From Vicia villosa (lineage: Eukaryota > Streptophyta > Magnoliopsida > Fabales > Fabaceae): a DNA stretch of 64,000 nucleotides. Location of the stretch: NCBI RefSeq assembly GCF_029867415.1, contig NC_081185.1:135615753-135679752 (forward strand). The letters are read 5' to 3'. Below, in pieces: positions 11,518 through 23,770 of this stretch (position 1 is its first letter; each line of letters opens with the position of its first letter). The translations under genes were made by a program, and so were the position numbers. The notes beneath the pieces are model-generated. The model was not told the DNA's origin. It saw only the letters and a list, made by a program, of their open reading frames with translations, and ran no database searches.

Positions 11518-12400
11518 ATGGTTAACATTAGAGAATGTGATAGTGAAGGAAATGTTAAAAATCTCAAAAATGTTGAGTAAAGAAAAGAGATGTGGGATCA
11601 GTGCATGCGGGAGATGAAAGATGCTTTAGATCAAAAAGGGTTTGACCAGGCTATAGAAGAAGTTTATGGTGATATATTTTCCCCTTTAAGTGATTCTGAT
11701 TCCACCTCTTCTTCCTTAGGTTATGTGGAGTTACTAATGGAAATTGTCACTCCTTTTGATAAATAAGTGATGTGCTATTAGAATAGCTCTTTCGAAGACA
11801 TAGAGATTGACAAGCTTTGGTATTTAAGGGACATATTCTCAATAGGAAATGAAGAGGATGTCATTCTAAAGGCTTCTAATCTAGGAGAACGCATATGTAT
11901 TCTTCTTCTGAAGAGCTCAAAGGTGGAGTTCTTTTACTCCTGAAGCCTGAAGAGCTCCTGGAGGATTTCTAGATCCGTATTCTGTTCTAAGATTTTGAAG
12001 CGAACATACTGAAGACCGTGAATGTAGCCCCATCCTAACTTCGTCCCAACAGTTGGGGCTTCATAAAAGCTTTTGAATAAGTCTGCGAGGCAATGTGTAT
12101 TGTACCTACTGTAGACTTGTTCTTCTCATTCTTTGAAATAAAATGAGTTGAGAAGCGTAATTGGATTCAAATCAGTGGTATTTCCCAAAAAAAGCTTCAT
12201 CAGGTGTAAACCAGCAACTACAAAGGGTTTAAGAACCGGTTTGTGCAAGTCAAATATGGGCCGAGGTGTCCCCATGTACTTTTTTCTTTGGACGGGTATC
12301 CCTATTTTCCTCACTATTGGACTAGAGATCTGCTTTCGATCTCTGGTTTCACGTACAAAAAGTTGAGTGAATCGGAGATCTAGTCTCTAGAAATCCTTGA
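11518..12400 (+). pseudogene. Broken ORF with putative gypsy-type transposon domain (PF04195-like)
   Basis: From the ATG at 11518 the plus strand reads as an acidic protein (DQCMREMKDALDQKGFDQAI, SPLSDSDSTSSSLGY) with several in-frame stops. Further on come RPNSWGFIKAFE, TVDLFFSFFEIK and GYPYFPHYWTRD. These blocks match my memory of the 'putative gypsy type transposon' domain that occurs upstream of gag-pol in some plant gypsy elements and in related non-autonomous elements. At least five stops break the frame, so it is not functional. No gag-pol follows; a copia element begins at 12538. Confidence 0.6.
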
Positions 12401-12537
12401 CTTTTTCTGTATGATGAGGATTAAAGAATTATTACCTTTAAGTGATAAATAAACTCCAGCTTTCCTTGGTAAATGTCGCAACCTATTTTTGAGCGACCAT
12501 GTTTCGAGTTCTCTTCTTTTACCATGTCACTTATACT

Positions 12538-12704
12538 TGTTGAAATACGTGAGGCTAAGAGACATTTGAATAAACCGTGTGTTTTGTAAAACACTACGGA
12601 GACTTTATTATATATAGAGAGATTACAACTAATTACATGATATAATCGATGTGGGACTATTTTATATATAAATATTATTAACTATATATTTACAAATATC
12701 AACA
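12538..12704 (-). mobile_element. 3' LTR of a truncated copia element
   Basis: The sequence between TGTTGAAATACG and AATATCAACA is 167 bp and has TG...CA ends. Immediately above it lies the polypurine tract (minus-strand AAGCTTGAGGGGGAGTG) that precedes a copia 3' LTR, and then copia RNase H coding on the minus strand. The matching 5' LTR was not found, so the target duplication cannot be checked. Confidence 0.8.
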
Positions 12705-12764
12705 CTCCCCCTCAAGCTTGAGCATATAAGTCAACTGCACCAAGCTTGCCACATATATAATTAG

Positions 12765-13812
12765 TTATGGAACTTCGCAGGGATTTTTAAACACATCTGC
12801 TAATTGATCATTGGAGTTAACAAAGGTTGTGACAATGCCGCCTGATTCAATCTTCTCTGTGATAAAGTGACAGTCTATCTCAATATGTTTGGTCTTCTCA
12901 TAGAAGACTGGATTTGAAGCAATGTGTAATGCAACTTGATTATCACAAAAAACTGTCATTAGTCTTGCTTCTTCAATTTGAAGTTCTTTGAGCAACTGTT
13001 TTAACCAAATGAGTTCACATGTTTCCATTGCCATGGCCCTATACTCTACCTCGACGCTTGATCTTGCAACAACATTTTATTTCTTACTTTTCCAAGATAT
13101 AAGGTTTCCTCCAACAAGTACACAATACCCAGAGGTGGATCGTATATCAATAGTTGACCCTACCTAATCAGCATCGGAGTATCCAACTATCTGAGTATGT
13201 TTTTTATCTTCATACACGAGGCCTTTTCCTGGAGCATATTTGATGTATCGCAGAATCCGGACAACAACATTCATGTGTTATTGGCAAGGAGAATTTAAGG
13301 ACTGCCTTACCATACTAACTGCAACAGAAGTGTTCGGACGAGTGACTGTGAGATAATTCAACTTTCCAACCAATCTCCTATACCTTCTTGAGTCAGATAG
13401 GGGCTCCCCCTGAGTGGGTAGGATTTTGACACTTGGATCCATAGGAATATCAGATGGTTTAGCGTTCAACAAACCTGTTTCTTCCAAAATATCCATAGCA
13501 TATTTTCGCTTAGAAATCACCAAACCATCTTTAGATTGAGCTACCTCAATACCTAAGAAATAATAGAGTTTACCAAGAATGACCAGCTTCACTACGGACC
13601 ATACTAAATTGTTGTACTACAGTGCTGAATATGCCAAACCAAGCTCTCGGAGGTTGCTTAAGACCATAAAGACACATGTGTTGCCTACAAACCATATTTG
13701 AGGAGTCCCCCCTGAGCAACAAACCCAGGCGGTTGGTCCATATATACTTCCTCTTCAAAATCACCATATAAAACTTGGAAGAAGCTAGGATCAAATCTTG
13801 AATCATCATCAA
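12765..13812 (-). pseudogene. Truncated copia reverse transcriptase/RNase H
   Basis: The minus strand encodes copia pol in pieces. The RT part is QPPRAWFGIFSTVV (about 13680-13600), LGKLYYFLGIEVAQSKDG and RYRRLVGKLNYLTVTRP (13592-13278). The RNase H part is CELIWLKQLLKELQIEEA and CDNQVALHIASNPVFYEKTK (13034-12765). Frame breaks separate them. Coding similarity ends near 13812, so gag, protease, integrase and the RT start are missing. It belongs with the LTR at 12538-12704. Confidence 0.88.
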
Positions 13813-14086
13813 CTCAACTCAATCCTTCTTCATCATCTTCATGTCAAGGTGGATTCTTATATAGTTGTAGCCTTGAAAGGGGGTTACATGAATTTGGGAG
13901 TTAGGGTTTTATGATTCTTACCATATTTGTGAAATTGAGGTTGATACATTATATTCTTGGTGTGTTGTATCTCTATTTTTGTTAATTCATGATCTATGAT
14001 GTTGGGTATGTGTGATATAATGATATATGTGTTAATATTGATGATGTGTTGTTGAGTACCAAAGCTATGTTGATGTTGTTGTTTCT
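13813..14086. other. Unassigned spacer
   Basis: Between the truncated copia element and the next LTR. No coding similarity or repeat was recognised; it contains GATGTTGTTG-like simple sequence. Confidence 0.3.
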
Positions 14087-15137
14087 GTAAGAACAAGATT
14101 TGGCTATGCATATGGCCTTTAATTTTGATGATAACAATATATTGTTTCTTATAGAAAAATTTTGCACCCTTATGATTTTGTATAGTGTGTAGCTTAATGT
14201 TAACAGGTTCTGACTCTGAAGAAATGACGTGTGGTGCCATCAATTTTTGAACTCAACATACTCTAACTCTAAAGATATGAAAAATTACGCTTTACAAAGA
14301 AAAATCAAGTTTTGGAATGCTCTTTTACAATGCTTCTAAAATATTTCTCATCAAATGGCTTTTAAATCTGACTCTGATAAAGGAGCTTCTGAAGTTTTCA
14401 AAGCTCTGATATTCTGCACAACGCAAGTTCTAAAGATTCTGAAGACCAAGTTATGAAGACTTCGAAGACAAGGTTCTGAAGAACAAGTTCTGAAGTCTCT
14501 AAAGACAAGGTTCTGAAGACTCTCTTACAGCTTTTGACCCTTCTAAACATGCTTCATCAACACGCATTTTGAAGCCTCTGAATATTAGAAGATAAGAACA
14601 AAAAAATTTTACGTAACTAAATAGTACATGACATAATATCAAATATTTTTTCCACTGTACTGATTTTATGGAGAAAGACAACACTATAGTACCATCTTGC
14701 CTCCCATTTTATTCTGACCCTTATGCAAGAATACAACTAAGAAATTGTGGAATTTCATCTTCACCCTTCAACGGATTTTTCTTTGGCTATATAAAGAAGA
14801 CTTGAAAGAATGGAAAAATAACTTTGCACAACAGTCTTTTGAAAAAAATCGCTGAAACTCTGTTTGATAGAAAAACATCAAGCAAGGAAAATTTGTTCAT
14901 ACACTTGCTTTCAAACACTTTTGTGTTATTCATTGAATTCAATTTTTGTAATTACCTTTACAGAAGCAAATTTATAAACATATCTTTGTATCTCAACTTT
15001 TGAGTTGATTATGTTCCTTGAGAGACTAGGGTATAGTCATAATTCTCAAGAAGACATTGACAATAGATCTTTGTGGTTGTAATCAATTTTAGTTATAGTG
15101 GATTAAGTCCTTATGAGAAAGCGAAAGCGAAAGGACT
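14087..15137 (+). mobile_element. SIRE-like LTR, 3' end lost
   Basis: It starts TGTAAGAACAAGATTTG and continues with TTTTGATGATAACAAT, closely resembling the start of the solo LTR at 9270. The stretch AGTGGATTAAGTCCTT near 15100 matches the AGTGGATTAAATCCTC of that LTR. The C-run and terminal TTCA are absent, and gag coding follows about 40 bp later, so a deletion removed the LTR end and primer-binding site. The TSD cannot be tested. Confidence 0.7.
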
Positions 15138-15174
15138 GTGTCAAATAAAGATCCACTAATTTTTGTTGAAACAC

Positions 15175-15297
15175 AATGGAAGGAGTTGTTCTACCTACTG
15201 CGCCCGCTGTTAATGAAAGAGATCACTATAATGACAAACCTCCAGTTTTTGATGGAGAAAAGTTTGATTATTGAAAAGAAAAAATATAAAGTTTCTT
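15175..15297 (+). pseudogene. Copia gag fragment, N-terminal
   Basis: ATG at 15175 opens MEGVVLPTAPAVN, then PPVFDGEKFDY followed by a stop where the family has tryptophan, and KEKI. This is the start of a SIRE/Tork-type copia gag. The reading is lost near 15297, where foreign LTR-like sequence begins. Two more pieces of the same gag lie at 16342-16481 and 19158-19470. Confidence 0.75.
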
Positions 15298-16341
15298 CAG
15301 AGTTAATTTTATCAGGTAGAAAATATTTTTAGCTTCCCGTAGGTTCGAACGACGCGTTAAACAGACACCCAAATCATAAGATATGATTTTTTCAAAGTTT
15401 TTCAAAATTGTTAGCTTCAGTAAGGTAACCGCTTACCTCAGAGGATGTAACCGGTTATTTCACCTACGTTGCCTTTGTTACGCAAAAATTGTCCCAGGTA
15501 GCCGATTACTTCATTTCAGGTAACCGATTATTTTAACTTATAGTAGCCACTGTTTTCAAAATCTGATTCAGGTAACCGATTACCTCATTTCAAGCAACCG
15601 ATTACTTCACTGTATCAGTGAAAAAATCGGCTAGTTTCAAGTTGCGATTTCCAAACCCTTCAACCCCAAAAATCACAAAATTCATATCAAAATAGGTACT
15701 CATTGTTTAACAATTGTTACTAAAATTCATACTACATAATTGGCCATTCCATAACATCAATTCATAACAATATCAACAATTTCAAATATTTCACACAACA
15801 TCATTATCAACATTCAAAACATCTCAGACACATCAAAACCCAATTTTATACAAACACGAACATACAACTTATACGCCTAATTCTACCATAACCCATCATC
15901 ATATAAACCCTTATAGTGTTAGAACCCCACCCTTACCTTAGTGTTCTTGAAAAACTTTGACCTTAGCAATGAGAATTCTTCCTCTCTGAGCCCCAGTCTC
16001 CTATTCTCTCTTTCTCAAATTTCACGATTCTTTTCTCTCTTCTTTGTTTTTTCTACTAATAATCTTTAGACCCTTATTAATACAAACCCAAATTACCCTT
16101 CCTTATTTTTTAGTTTAATTAAATCCAATTTTATTTAATAACTATATTATTATTACTATTAAAAATAACAATAATACTATTAGTTATAATATTTGCATAT
16201 CCTCTTCTATCCTCAATTTCACGTCGTCTCTACCTTATTCTAAGATATTCTAACCCACAATTTGCATCATACCATACACATCATAACACATAAACTATTT
16301 CTAAAATATAAAATAAATAAGATTAAAAACGGGGCATTACA
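15298..16341 (-). mobile_element. Insertion resembling a gypsy LTR (minus orientation)
   Basis: On the minus strand it begins TGTAATGCCCCGTTTTTAA (from 16341), a start common in plant gypsy LTRs. It runs down to near 15298, where it carries TTAACGCGTCGTTCGAACC. It interrupts copia gag, and about 100 residues of gag are missing across it, so a deletion accompanied or followed the insertion. No matching target duplication was found. It holds a cluster of GTAACCGATTAC-type motifs. Confidence 0.5.
15421..15600 (+). repeat. Cluster of GTAACCGATTAC-like motifs
   Basis: Within about 180 bp there are roughly seven variants of a 12-bp word: GTAACCGCTTAC, GTAACCGGTTAT, GTAGCCGATTAC, GTAACCGATTAT, GTAACCGATTAC, GCAACCGATTAC and a weaker one. 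Most are followed by TTCATTTCA or CTCA. The outer GTAA/TTAC halves are self-complementary. Confidence 0.8.
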
Positions 16342-16481
16342 GAGAATATGTTCTCAAGGTTTCAAACTCTAATTGCAGGACTGAAGGTTTTGAACAAAGG
16401 TTACTCTACTGTAGATCACATTAAAAATATTATTAAAAGCTTACCTAATATATGAAGGACTATGGTAAGTGCACTGAAACT
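16342..16481 (+). pseudogene. Copia gag fragment, central (UBN2-like)
   Basis: The reading FSRFQTLIAGLKVLNKGYST then DHIKNIIKSLP matches the central gag region of copia elements. It is cut cleanly at 16481 by a CACTA element and resumes in frame at 19158-19161 after the element and one copy of its 3-bp duplication. Confidence 0.85.
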
Positions 16482-19157
16482 CACTACAAGAAAAATGAGT
16501 TTTTACAACGATAAAAGTTGTTGAGAAAAATACGAAGTTGCTGCAAAATGTATTTTTTGCAGCGAAAAAAATGTCGTTGCATATCGTTGATATAAGTGTC
16601 GTTGTTAAAAGTTGTGCAGTGACATTTGATGTCGCTGTCATAACAAATGTTTTTACAATAATCATTATTGTTGCCTTATTTGATCAAGTACAATGCCTAT
16701 AGTCGTTACCAAAAGATGTTTTTTGTCAACAACTAAAGATGTTGTCGAAAATTATTTTTGTCAACAATATGAGTTGTTGCCTATATTATATACCTCAACC
16801 ATAAAAATAGTTGGCATGGATTAGATTTCGCAACAATTTATGTCATTAATAAAAATATAATTATATTTTTCAACTTCCTTTCAAAATTAGCATCATTAAT
16901 TTCATTTAAAGTGTCATTATTATTTAAAAATACATAATTTAACAATATAAATCACAACATTGATAATTTTTTTAAAGAAATATTAGCAATAATTAATATA
17001 ATATTAAAATAAAAAAATACCACAAATTATCACAATTGATATAAAAATTTAAATTCTTAAAAACATCAAAAACTAAATATTAATAAACAACCTTGTTCCC
17101 ATAAAAAAAAAAAAATTACATAGTTAACAAATGAAATTTTGACTCTCGCCAACATGATTATTAAGTCTTCTTTATATCTTTGCTTCGAAGCTTTCTTGGT
17201 GAAGTAGTTGAAGTACTCTTATTTGACCTACAATTTCAAAATAATAAAAAATTAACGTACAAGTTTCTTTTACAATATATTCTTTTGCAATAGAAAAAAA
17301 ACTAATATAGTAAAAAGTCACATCAAAATATAAAATGAACAAATATTTACACATTATCAAAACTCTTTGTTACACAAAAATACTAGTTCACCTACTCCTA
17401 GAGTAATAATGTTGCTCCCAACTTTTTACATAAAACATAATTAACATCCATGACACTATATATTAATAGAAATCTTGAAGAGCACTTGTATAATACATTA
17501 TCATTAAATATAACTCTTATAACAAATAAATTATACTTAAAATATTCATTCCACATATGCAAGACATTAGAAAATCTTACTTACAATTTTTCTATAGTGA
17601 TGTTATTAACTTTGCGATTCGGTTCAAAAGTTGTATTCAGTGTGCTAGAATATTTTCCTTCCTGTACAAATATTCAAAATAACACTGATGACATATTCAA
17701 TAAAATAAATAAAAAATTTATATAAAACTACTAATTTATTATATTTTATAATAGCTTCAACAAATATGTTAAAAACCTGTGGAATATAACTTTAAAAAAG
17801 AGCAGCAACAGTTTGAGAAATTATTTCAAATTTTAGAATATAGACTTCAAATTCGTTGTTAAAAAATATACCTTTGTTGTTATTATAGTATTGTTACTTC
17901 AAATTCATTGTTATTCTTTGTTACTCTTTAACCAATAATGTGAAAATTCAAGTGAAACGGTATAGTCTTCATTGTTACTTCAAATACTCTTTTCTTTAGT
18001 AGTAGAAAGATATTGATAATAGGTGAGATTTAAGAGTATAAAATTAAAGATTGTGACAGTAAACTAACCAAATATAATGGAGCCATACACTTGAGATATA
18101 GGGATGAGTAAGTACAAATTAAGTGAAAATGGTAAAGAAAGAGAATCTAAATTTTTATGATATGTAAGTTAGTTTGAAAGAACAAAATAGAGTTAGAGAA
18201 TATGAAGGTATAAAAAGTTAATGGGTGGTTCGGAAACAAAACAAAGTGAGAGAAAGAACCGTGTAGTTGTTTTTTTTTTTTATGTACCATTCTAGTTTTA
18301 ACTTCTCTTTGTTAAGATATGTGTAGATTATTTATAGTTATAGATTAAGAGATAATAAAATAAAAAATAAATAATTAATAAATAGTTAAGGTTAATTTTG
18401 GAAAAAATATAGGCCAATCCAAAAAACCTATCCTCTTTATATATATTAGAATAGAATTATTATATTTATGTTAGATCATTTTTTTTTGTATTTGGTTCGA
18501 TATAAATTTTAATTATTTTCTTGATATATCATTTACCATACTCAAAAGTCAAAACAAATATGTTACAAAAATATTTTTTAAGAAACTATAATTTTTCTAT
18601 AAAAGAATTATTTTTAAAAGTATGTAATTTTTTCAGCAATAAAGAAATTGTTGCGGAAAGATAATTTATTACAATAACTTTAAATAGTTGCTATATGTAT
18701 ATATAAAATTATATTTTTTAGCGATAATATATTTTTTTGGGATACGTTATTTTCCCTTAAAAATAATGCTATATTTGAGAGATGTATAAAGTTATTACAA
18801 CAACTAACATTAGTTGTCGCAACATGAAAATTAAAAAATTAAATTGTTTTTAGCAGCTATAGTAATTGTTGCGATAAGTCATTTTTCTCAACGATAATAT
18901 AATTGTCGAGAAATATAATAATTTATTGCTACGACTTACATTAGTCGTTGCAATATACATATTAAAAAGTTGAATTATTTCCAGCGACAATATTAATTGT
19001 TGCGATAAGTAACTTTTCTCAGTGATAATATGATTGTTGAGAAAAACAGTAACTTATTATTACGACTTAAATTAGTCGTTGTTATATGCATGATATTGTC
19101 AACAAATTGAAAGTCGTTGCAAAAAAGTCGCTACCAAATATCTAATTTCTTGTAGTG
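16482..19157. mobile_element. Non-autonomous CACTA (En/Spm-type) transposon, TSD ACT
   Basis: The element begins CACTACAAGAAA and ends TTTCTTGTAGTG, a perfect 12-bp terminal inverted repeat of the CACTA superfamily, and is 2676 bp long. It is flanked by ACT on both sides (16479-16481 and 19158-19160), the expected 3-bp duplication. Subterminal regions are rich in short direct and inverted GTTGTTG / GTCGTTGC / GCGACTT words, as in CACTA subterminal repeats. A roughly 130-bp unit is repeated in tandem at 18850-19100. No open frame long enough for a transposase is present, so it depends on an autonomous partner. It sits within copia gag. Confidence 0.95.
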
Positions 19158-19470
19158 ACTGTCTAAAGATATGAAAAACACCACTCTTGGGGAACTTGTT
19201 AGTTCTTTGAGAAGTCATGAACTAGATCTTAAAGAAGATGAGCCTTTCAAGATGAAGAGGAAGAATAATATGAAGAGATTTTGAAGAATAAGATGAGTTG
19301 TCTCTTCTCTCCAAAAGGGTTAACCAACTTTGGAAGAAGAGACAAGGCAAGTCCAGTGGATAAAAAATGACAGATGGTCACTTCTAATATACTTCTGGAT
19401 AGAAGAATGGAATTAGCTAGGTGAATGACATTATAAAGATAACCTAAGTTATAATAAATAACTTAGATGG
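19158..19470 (+). pseudogene. Copia gag fragment, C-terminal
   Basis: Reads SKDMKNTTLGELVSSLRSHE, then DLKEDEPFK and, in another frame, LSSPKGLTNF and a decayed zinc-knuckle-like stretch near 19420-19440. It continues the gag piece at 16342-16481. Similarity fades near 19470. Confidence 0.75.
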
Positions 19471-20190
19471 TTATGTTTGGACGCAAGGGTACCTCAGTGT
19501 GTATGGTCTACGAGTAATCGCTTGAATTATGAATTAGAATGCTTTGTATGGAACATGTGTGGTTTTATATTATGAGATTGGTGAGAGCAATCATATGAAA
19601 TATTAGTGAAACCTAATCTTGTATTCGAGAATATCTCTATTCATGTGTATCCCGATTTCCAAACTCATATAGAGTAGTAATCGGAAAGGCGAATGATTGA
19701 TTGAGATGGATACCGTGACCCGTGTCCATAGTCCATAGATTTGGATCGGCCGAGGAAAATATTCCAGTTATAAGAAGTTTATGACCTGTGTCCATATTCC
19801 GTAGAGTCAGATCTTCTGGGGAAAGACGTTCTTTGATGGTGCAGATAATCGTGATCTATGTCCACAGTCCATAGATTTGAATCGTTCAGGAAAAGCTATC
19901 AGAGGTAACATAGATCCATGATTCGTGTTCATAGTCTTAGACATGGGATCGGTCAGGGAAAGATACTTTGTTGTTGGTTTCCTGAATCATTATTTATTGA
20001 GTCATGATAACTCAAGTTACATGCTTCTATACAATTCGAGTATCGCTTGGATGCTTAAGTTTTAGTTGCATTATTAGAGTGAGACACGAATAACGAAAGA
20101 GACTTTAGTTAGAAATTAATAATAGATGCCTCTAGAGCAGAGTGGACCGATAGGATAGGGGAACTCACTGATATTATTATCTCACTCCAC

Positions 20191-20227
<37 letters not shown>

Positions 20228-20508
20228 TTTCAGGTACTTTCTTGCAGGTTAAAGGCAAGAGGAAGCTTATCGATGATGTTTTGAAGACTCTTGTTATATT
20301 GGTCTTTCAATGTGGGTTTGCGTAATATGGATATTGTATATAGATCTTAGATTTTGTTTAGGCAGTTTTCCATATCTTGTACCATGTGTTGTATTTAGCA
20401 TTTTGGACAAGTATGTAAGTGATGTCGTTAGGCATTTATGTTGTTCCAGTAGAAAAATTAACACTTGTATGATATTATTCATGATACATATTATATAGGA
20501 TGTTACAT
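19470..20508 (+). mobile_element. LTR-like block with internal repeats
   Basis: This block lies between copia gag and copia RNase H debris. It ends GGATGTTACA, a likely LTR terminus, and contains four imperfect repeats of about 65-75 bp (19700-19975). Each repeat carries GTGTCCATAGTCCATAGA-type sequence followed by a GGATCGG/GGAAA box. An (ATT)n run follows at 20191-20227. The left end and target duplication could not be fixed. A gypsy LTR is the best guess. Confidence 0.45.
20191..20227 (+). repeat. (ATT)n microsatellite
   Basis: About twelve ATT units in an uninterrupted run inside the LTR-like block. Confidence 0.95.
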
Positions 20509-21154
20509 TTGTAATAGTGGATCATATACGCACCAATGGAAACTTAGCAGATCTTTTGATGAAAGGATTAACTAGAGGGAAATTCCATAATACATCCAAG
20601 AAGATGAGATTGATGGCTATAGATAAGTGAGTTACCCATGATGGTAACCTAACCTAAAAGACTGGAGATCGCAACAATTAGGTTCAATAGTTAATAATAA
20701 ATTATGAGTAATATGAGACGATCGTGCTTGTATAAATAAAGAGAACAATGAATCTTGGAGCGATAAGAGGATGAGATGATAAAAACTCTTAACGAGATAT
20801 ATACTTCGTATGAGTAGAGTACTTAGCTACATAATTACTCTATATAGACTCACCTATGTAATTGAGAAACTTAGGTCGGTTCCTAAAGAATTTTAAGACA
20901 TAATTTCTACAGGCTTCACTAAAATGGAATAGACATGGAGGGCGATTAAAGCAAGGGCTTTTAGAATACACCCTAATAAAATGTTATGTTCGGGTTTGAT
21001 GTCTAAGATAGAGTTTAAGAAAATTGAGTCACTCTTATTTAATCAGAATCCTACTGGTTTTGCAAATGTTTAAGTCATAGACACAACTGTTTATGCACAA
21101 TCTTAGAAATATTTGATGTTACTTCTAAAACACTTTTAAATTTAAGTGAAAAAT
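20509..21154 (+). pseudogene. Copia RNase H 3' end plus leader to the LTR
   Basis: The plus strand reads VIVDHIRTNGNLADLLMKGL then TRGKFHNTSKKMRLMAIDK, the C-terminal end of copia RNase H (family consensus: ...ADPLTKGL). A stop follows. Beyond it is non-coding sequence up to the LTR start at 21155, with no further coding. The upstream pol is missing, cut by the LTR-like block at 19470-20508. Confidence 0.8.
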
Positions 21155-21990
21155 TGTTGGAAATCAGAGAATTAGTTGCGAAGCAGAAGAAATCATTGGC
21201 TTTAAGTTGGTAAGAAATAAGCACAAGTATGAGCTATTATGTCAAGAGATGAATTTGAAAAAGTTCATTAAAGTCATTGGAGAGATATCACACTTTAATA
21301 GTGCTTATACATAGTAGGTTGACCTCTTGGGGTGTCCTAAGGGGTATGCAATTTTATGAAAGGGTAAAGACACATCACCACAAACCATCACATGCACACG
21401 CCACCATTGTTTGATGATCGACTTGGCTCGGTTTAGGCTTGGGTGATCTAAGCTTTTAGTATCTGAAATGGTGAAAATTAATTAATATTAATTAATTTAA
21501 TTATTGTTGTGTTGTTCCTTAACGATAACCCTATTTGTTGACCAATCACCTTGCTTTTCATGTTTCAACGATTGTCTTGCTAACTAAATTTTAAAACGGC
21601 TAGTTATGGGTTGAATCCACTCCGATTCTCCTCCTTTTCTCCCATGTGGGTTCAAAATTTTACCTATAAATAGAGACATTTCCATCTTATTTTCTTCATT
21701 CTAAATTTCCGTTTTACAAAATATTTCTCCTCTCTAGTCTCCACTTTATCTTATATTTTTATTTTCTATTTAATTTTTTTACTAGATGCACTGTGCCATA
21801 TACGATTGGTATAAACCAGATTCTGCGATGATACTAACTATATACTATGACCGATCTTTCGGTCATCAGAGGATGTATTTCTATACTAATTATCTATCGT
21901 GCACATAGTTATTGTACAATACGAAATTGTGTTGTTTTATCCTGGAGACGTCGTGGTTGATCGTTTGTCTTGTATAATTTTTTACAGTGC
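21155..21990 (+). mobile_element. Copia 3' LTR (right end approximate)
   Basis: Starts TGTTGGAAATCAGAG directly after the RNase H leader, as expected for a copia 3' LTR. A TATA-like CTATAAATAGAG occurs at about 21665 followed by a pyrimidine-rich transcribed leader. The end lies near 21990 (ACAGTGCCAC region), but the exact CA end and TSD were not established. Confidence 0.55.
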
Positions 21991-23760
21991 CACAAAAATG
22001 CCTTAAAAAGAGCGACCCAATCTGCGACCCAATGTGATAATCACTTCCGTAATAATTTTCTCAATCTATTTTTAAATAAAAAAATAAAAATATTATGTTT
22101 AGACTGATGAAAACCGATAAAATAAGATGAAAAATAATAAAATAAGTTCTATTGTTTGAATTTAAAAAGAGATAGAAAAAATAAAACATGATGAAATGCA
22201 TTTTAACTTATTTTATCACGTACTTATCATTCTTTTTATATTTTCTGATTTAGATTATATATAGTTTTTCTGCTCCACTATTTTCCACTGTATTTTATTC
22301 TACTCCAGTTGGTTAATTTGTTTTAAAATATTTATTAATCAATTTTACCGTTCTGCTTCCAGATTTAAAAATACTAAAATTAAATCAGGAGCATTTGAGA
22401 GTTGCAAGAGAAAAAGAACCGTTGTGTTTGCACAGAAAAGTGAGCGCACACTTTTATAAACTTTGCATCCGGTTCGTTTACAATAAAGTAAAGTCACTAA
22501 TAAGTACCTTGATTTTATTAAAATATACTCCATCTGTTTTTTTTTTTAATTAAGAAACAATTCAAATATTTATTAAAAGGAAAAGTGGAGTTATAAATAA
22601 TGAAAATAGGAGGAAGTGGAGTTGCAGGTAATAAATAAAGGTATGGAACATTTGGAATCCTCTGTTGCAACGGAAAGGATATCGAATTTCCAAGCGGCGC
22701 TCCTCCGTAGACCGTGGCATTCCACCGCTTCTTTCCTTCTTTATTTCATTTTTAAAAAGGAAAAGCGGCGAGGCAATCAGTCACGACTCACTTACCACCA
22801 CTTCATGACTAGGAATTGGCTTAAGACCATACCTCCTGGTGGATAAGTCTGTTACACGTGTGAGTTAGTGCCATTACCACAACTGGATCAATCCATTTTT
22901 TTACTCGAGCAATACCATTTCTCGCACAGACATTTTGAATTTTTACTTTTGGATGCAATGAATGAACAAGTCCAACCGCTTGTATTAGATTAAACAGATA
23001 AGTCTGATACTATAATACAATACTGCGGTATTGGAGCTGCTAGAGGACCCCCAATAACTATTCCATTGCACAGTTTGTTCCCCAAAGCTCCCTCTTTTGC
23101 AACAAACCTCAAATGTACCGTACATCACGTGAAAATATAGTTTAAAATACACACCCGTCTAAAATTTACACGGTGAGTCCAATAAACAACATGTATTTGA
23201 TTTAATTATACTGATTTTTTAAAATAATTTATATGATTTAATAAATTAGTAAAAAAAATTATTAGAAGACTTTGGCTCTCTGTTTGGTTTGTCATGTTTT
23301 CGAGTTTATGTCTTATGTCTTATATGATAATTTAGACCCGTTTATAAATAATATTTATCATTAATATTTTAATTAATATTTATTTTTAATCCTTATAATT
23401 TATTTTAATTTAAAATAAAATAATTATATATTAAATATCTTTTATGTCATTTTATATTTATAAGTAAATTGAACCACTAATTTTACCAAACATTTCAATG
23501 AACTTATAAGCTATCGGTCTCAATCATCCTCTATAAACTATAAGTCATCAATCATCAGCCATAAACTATCAGCTAGCTTATAAATCAACTGCTATTTTTA
23601 CCAAAAGATTTTGTAATTTTTTTTTACATTTCCATTAAACTCATTATTTATAAATAAAATTAATATACTTTAATTTTAATAGAGTTATATGCAATTTAGA
23701 CATGGTTAGTTATTAAATATATTATAGCGCAGTTATATATAAGTTGGACATGGTTCGTAT
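21991..23760. other. AT-rich, no gene recognised
   Basis: No supported gene. The open frame at 22616-22846 has no recognisable domain. At 23280-23600 there is weak terminal symmetry (TTTGGTTTGTC at one side, TTTTTACCAAA at the other, with GCTAGCTTATAAA inside), which suggests a decayed DNA-transposon MITE, but it is too diverged to delimit. Confidence 0.3.
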
Positions 23761-23770
23761 CACTCCCTCC

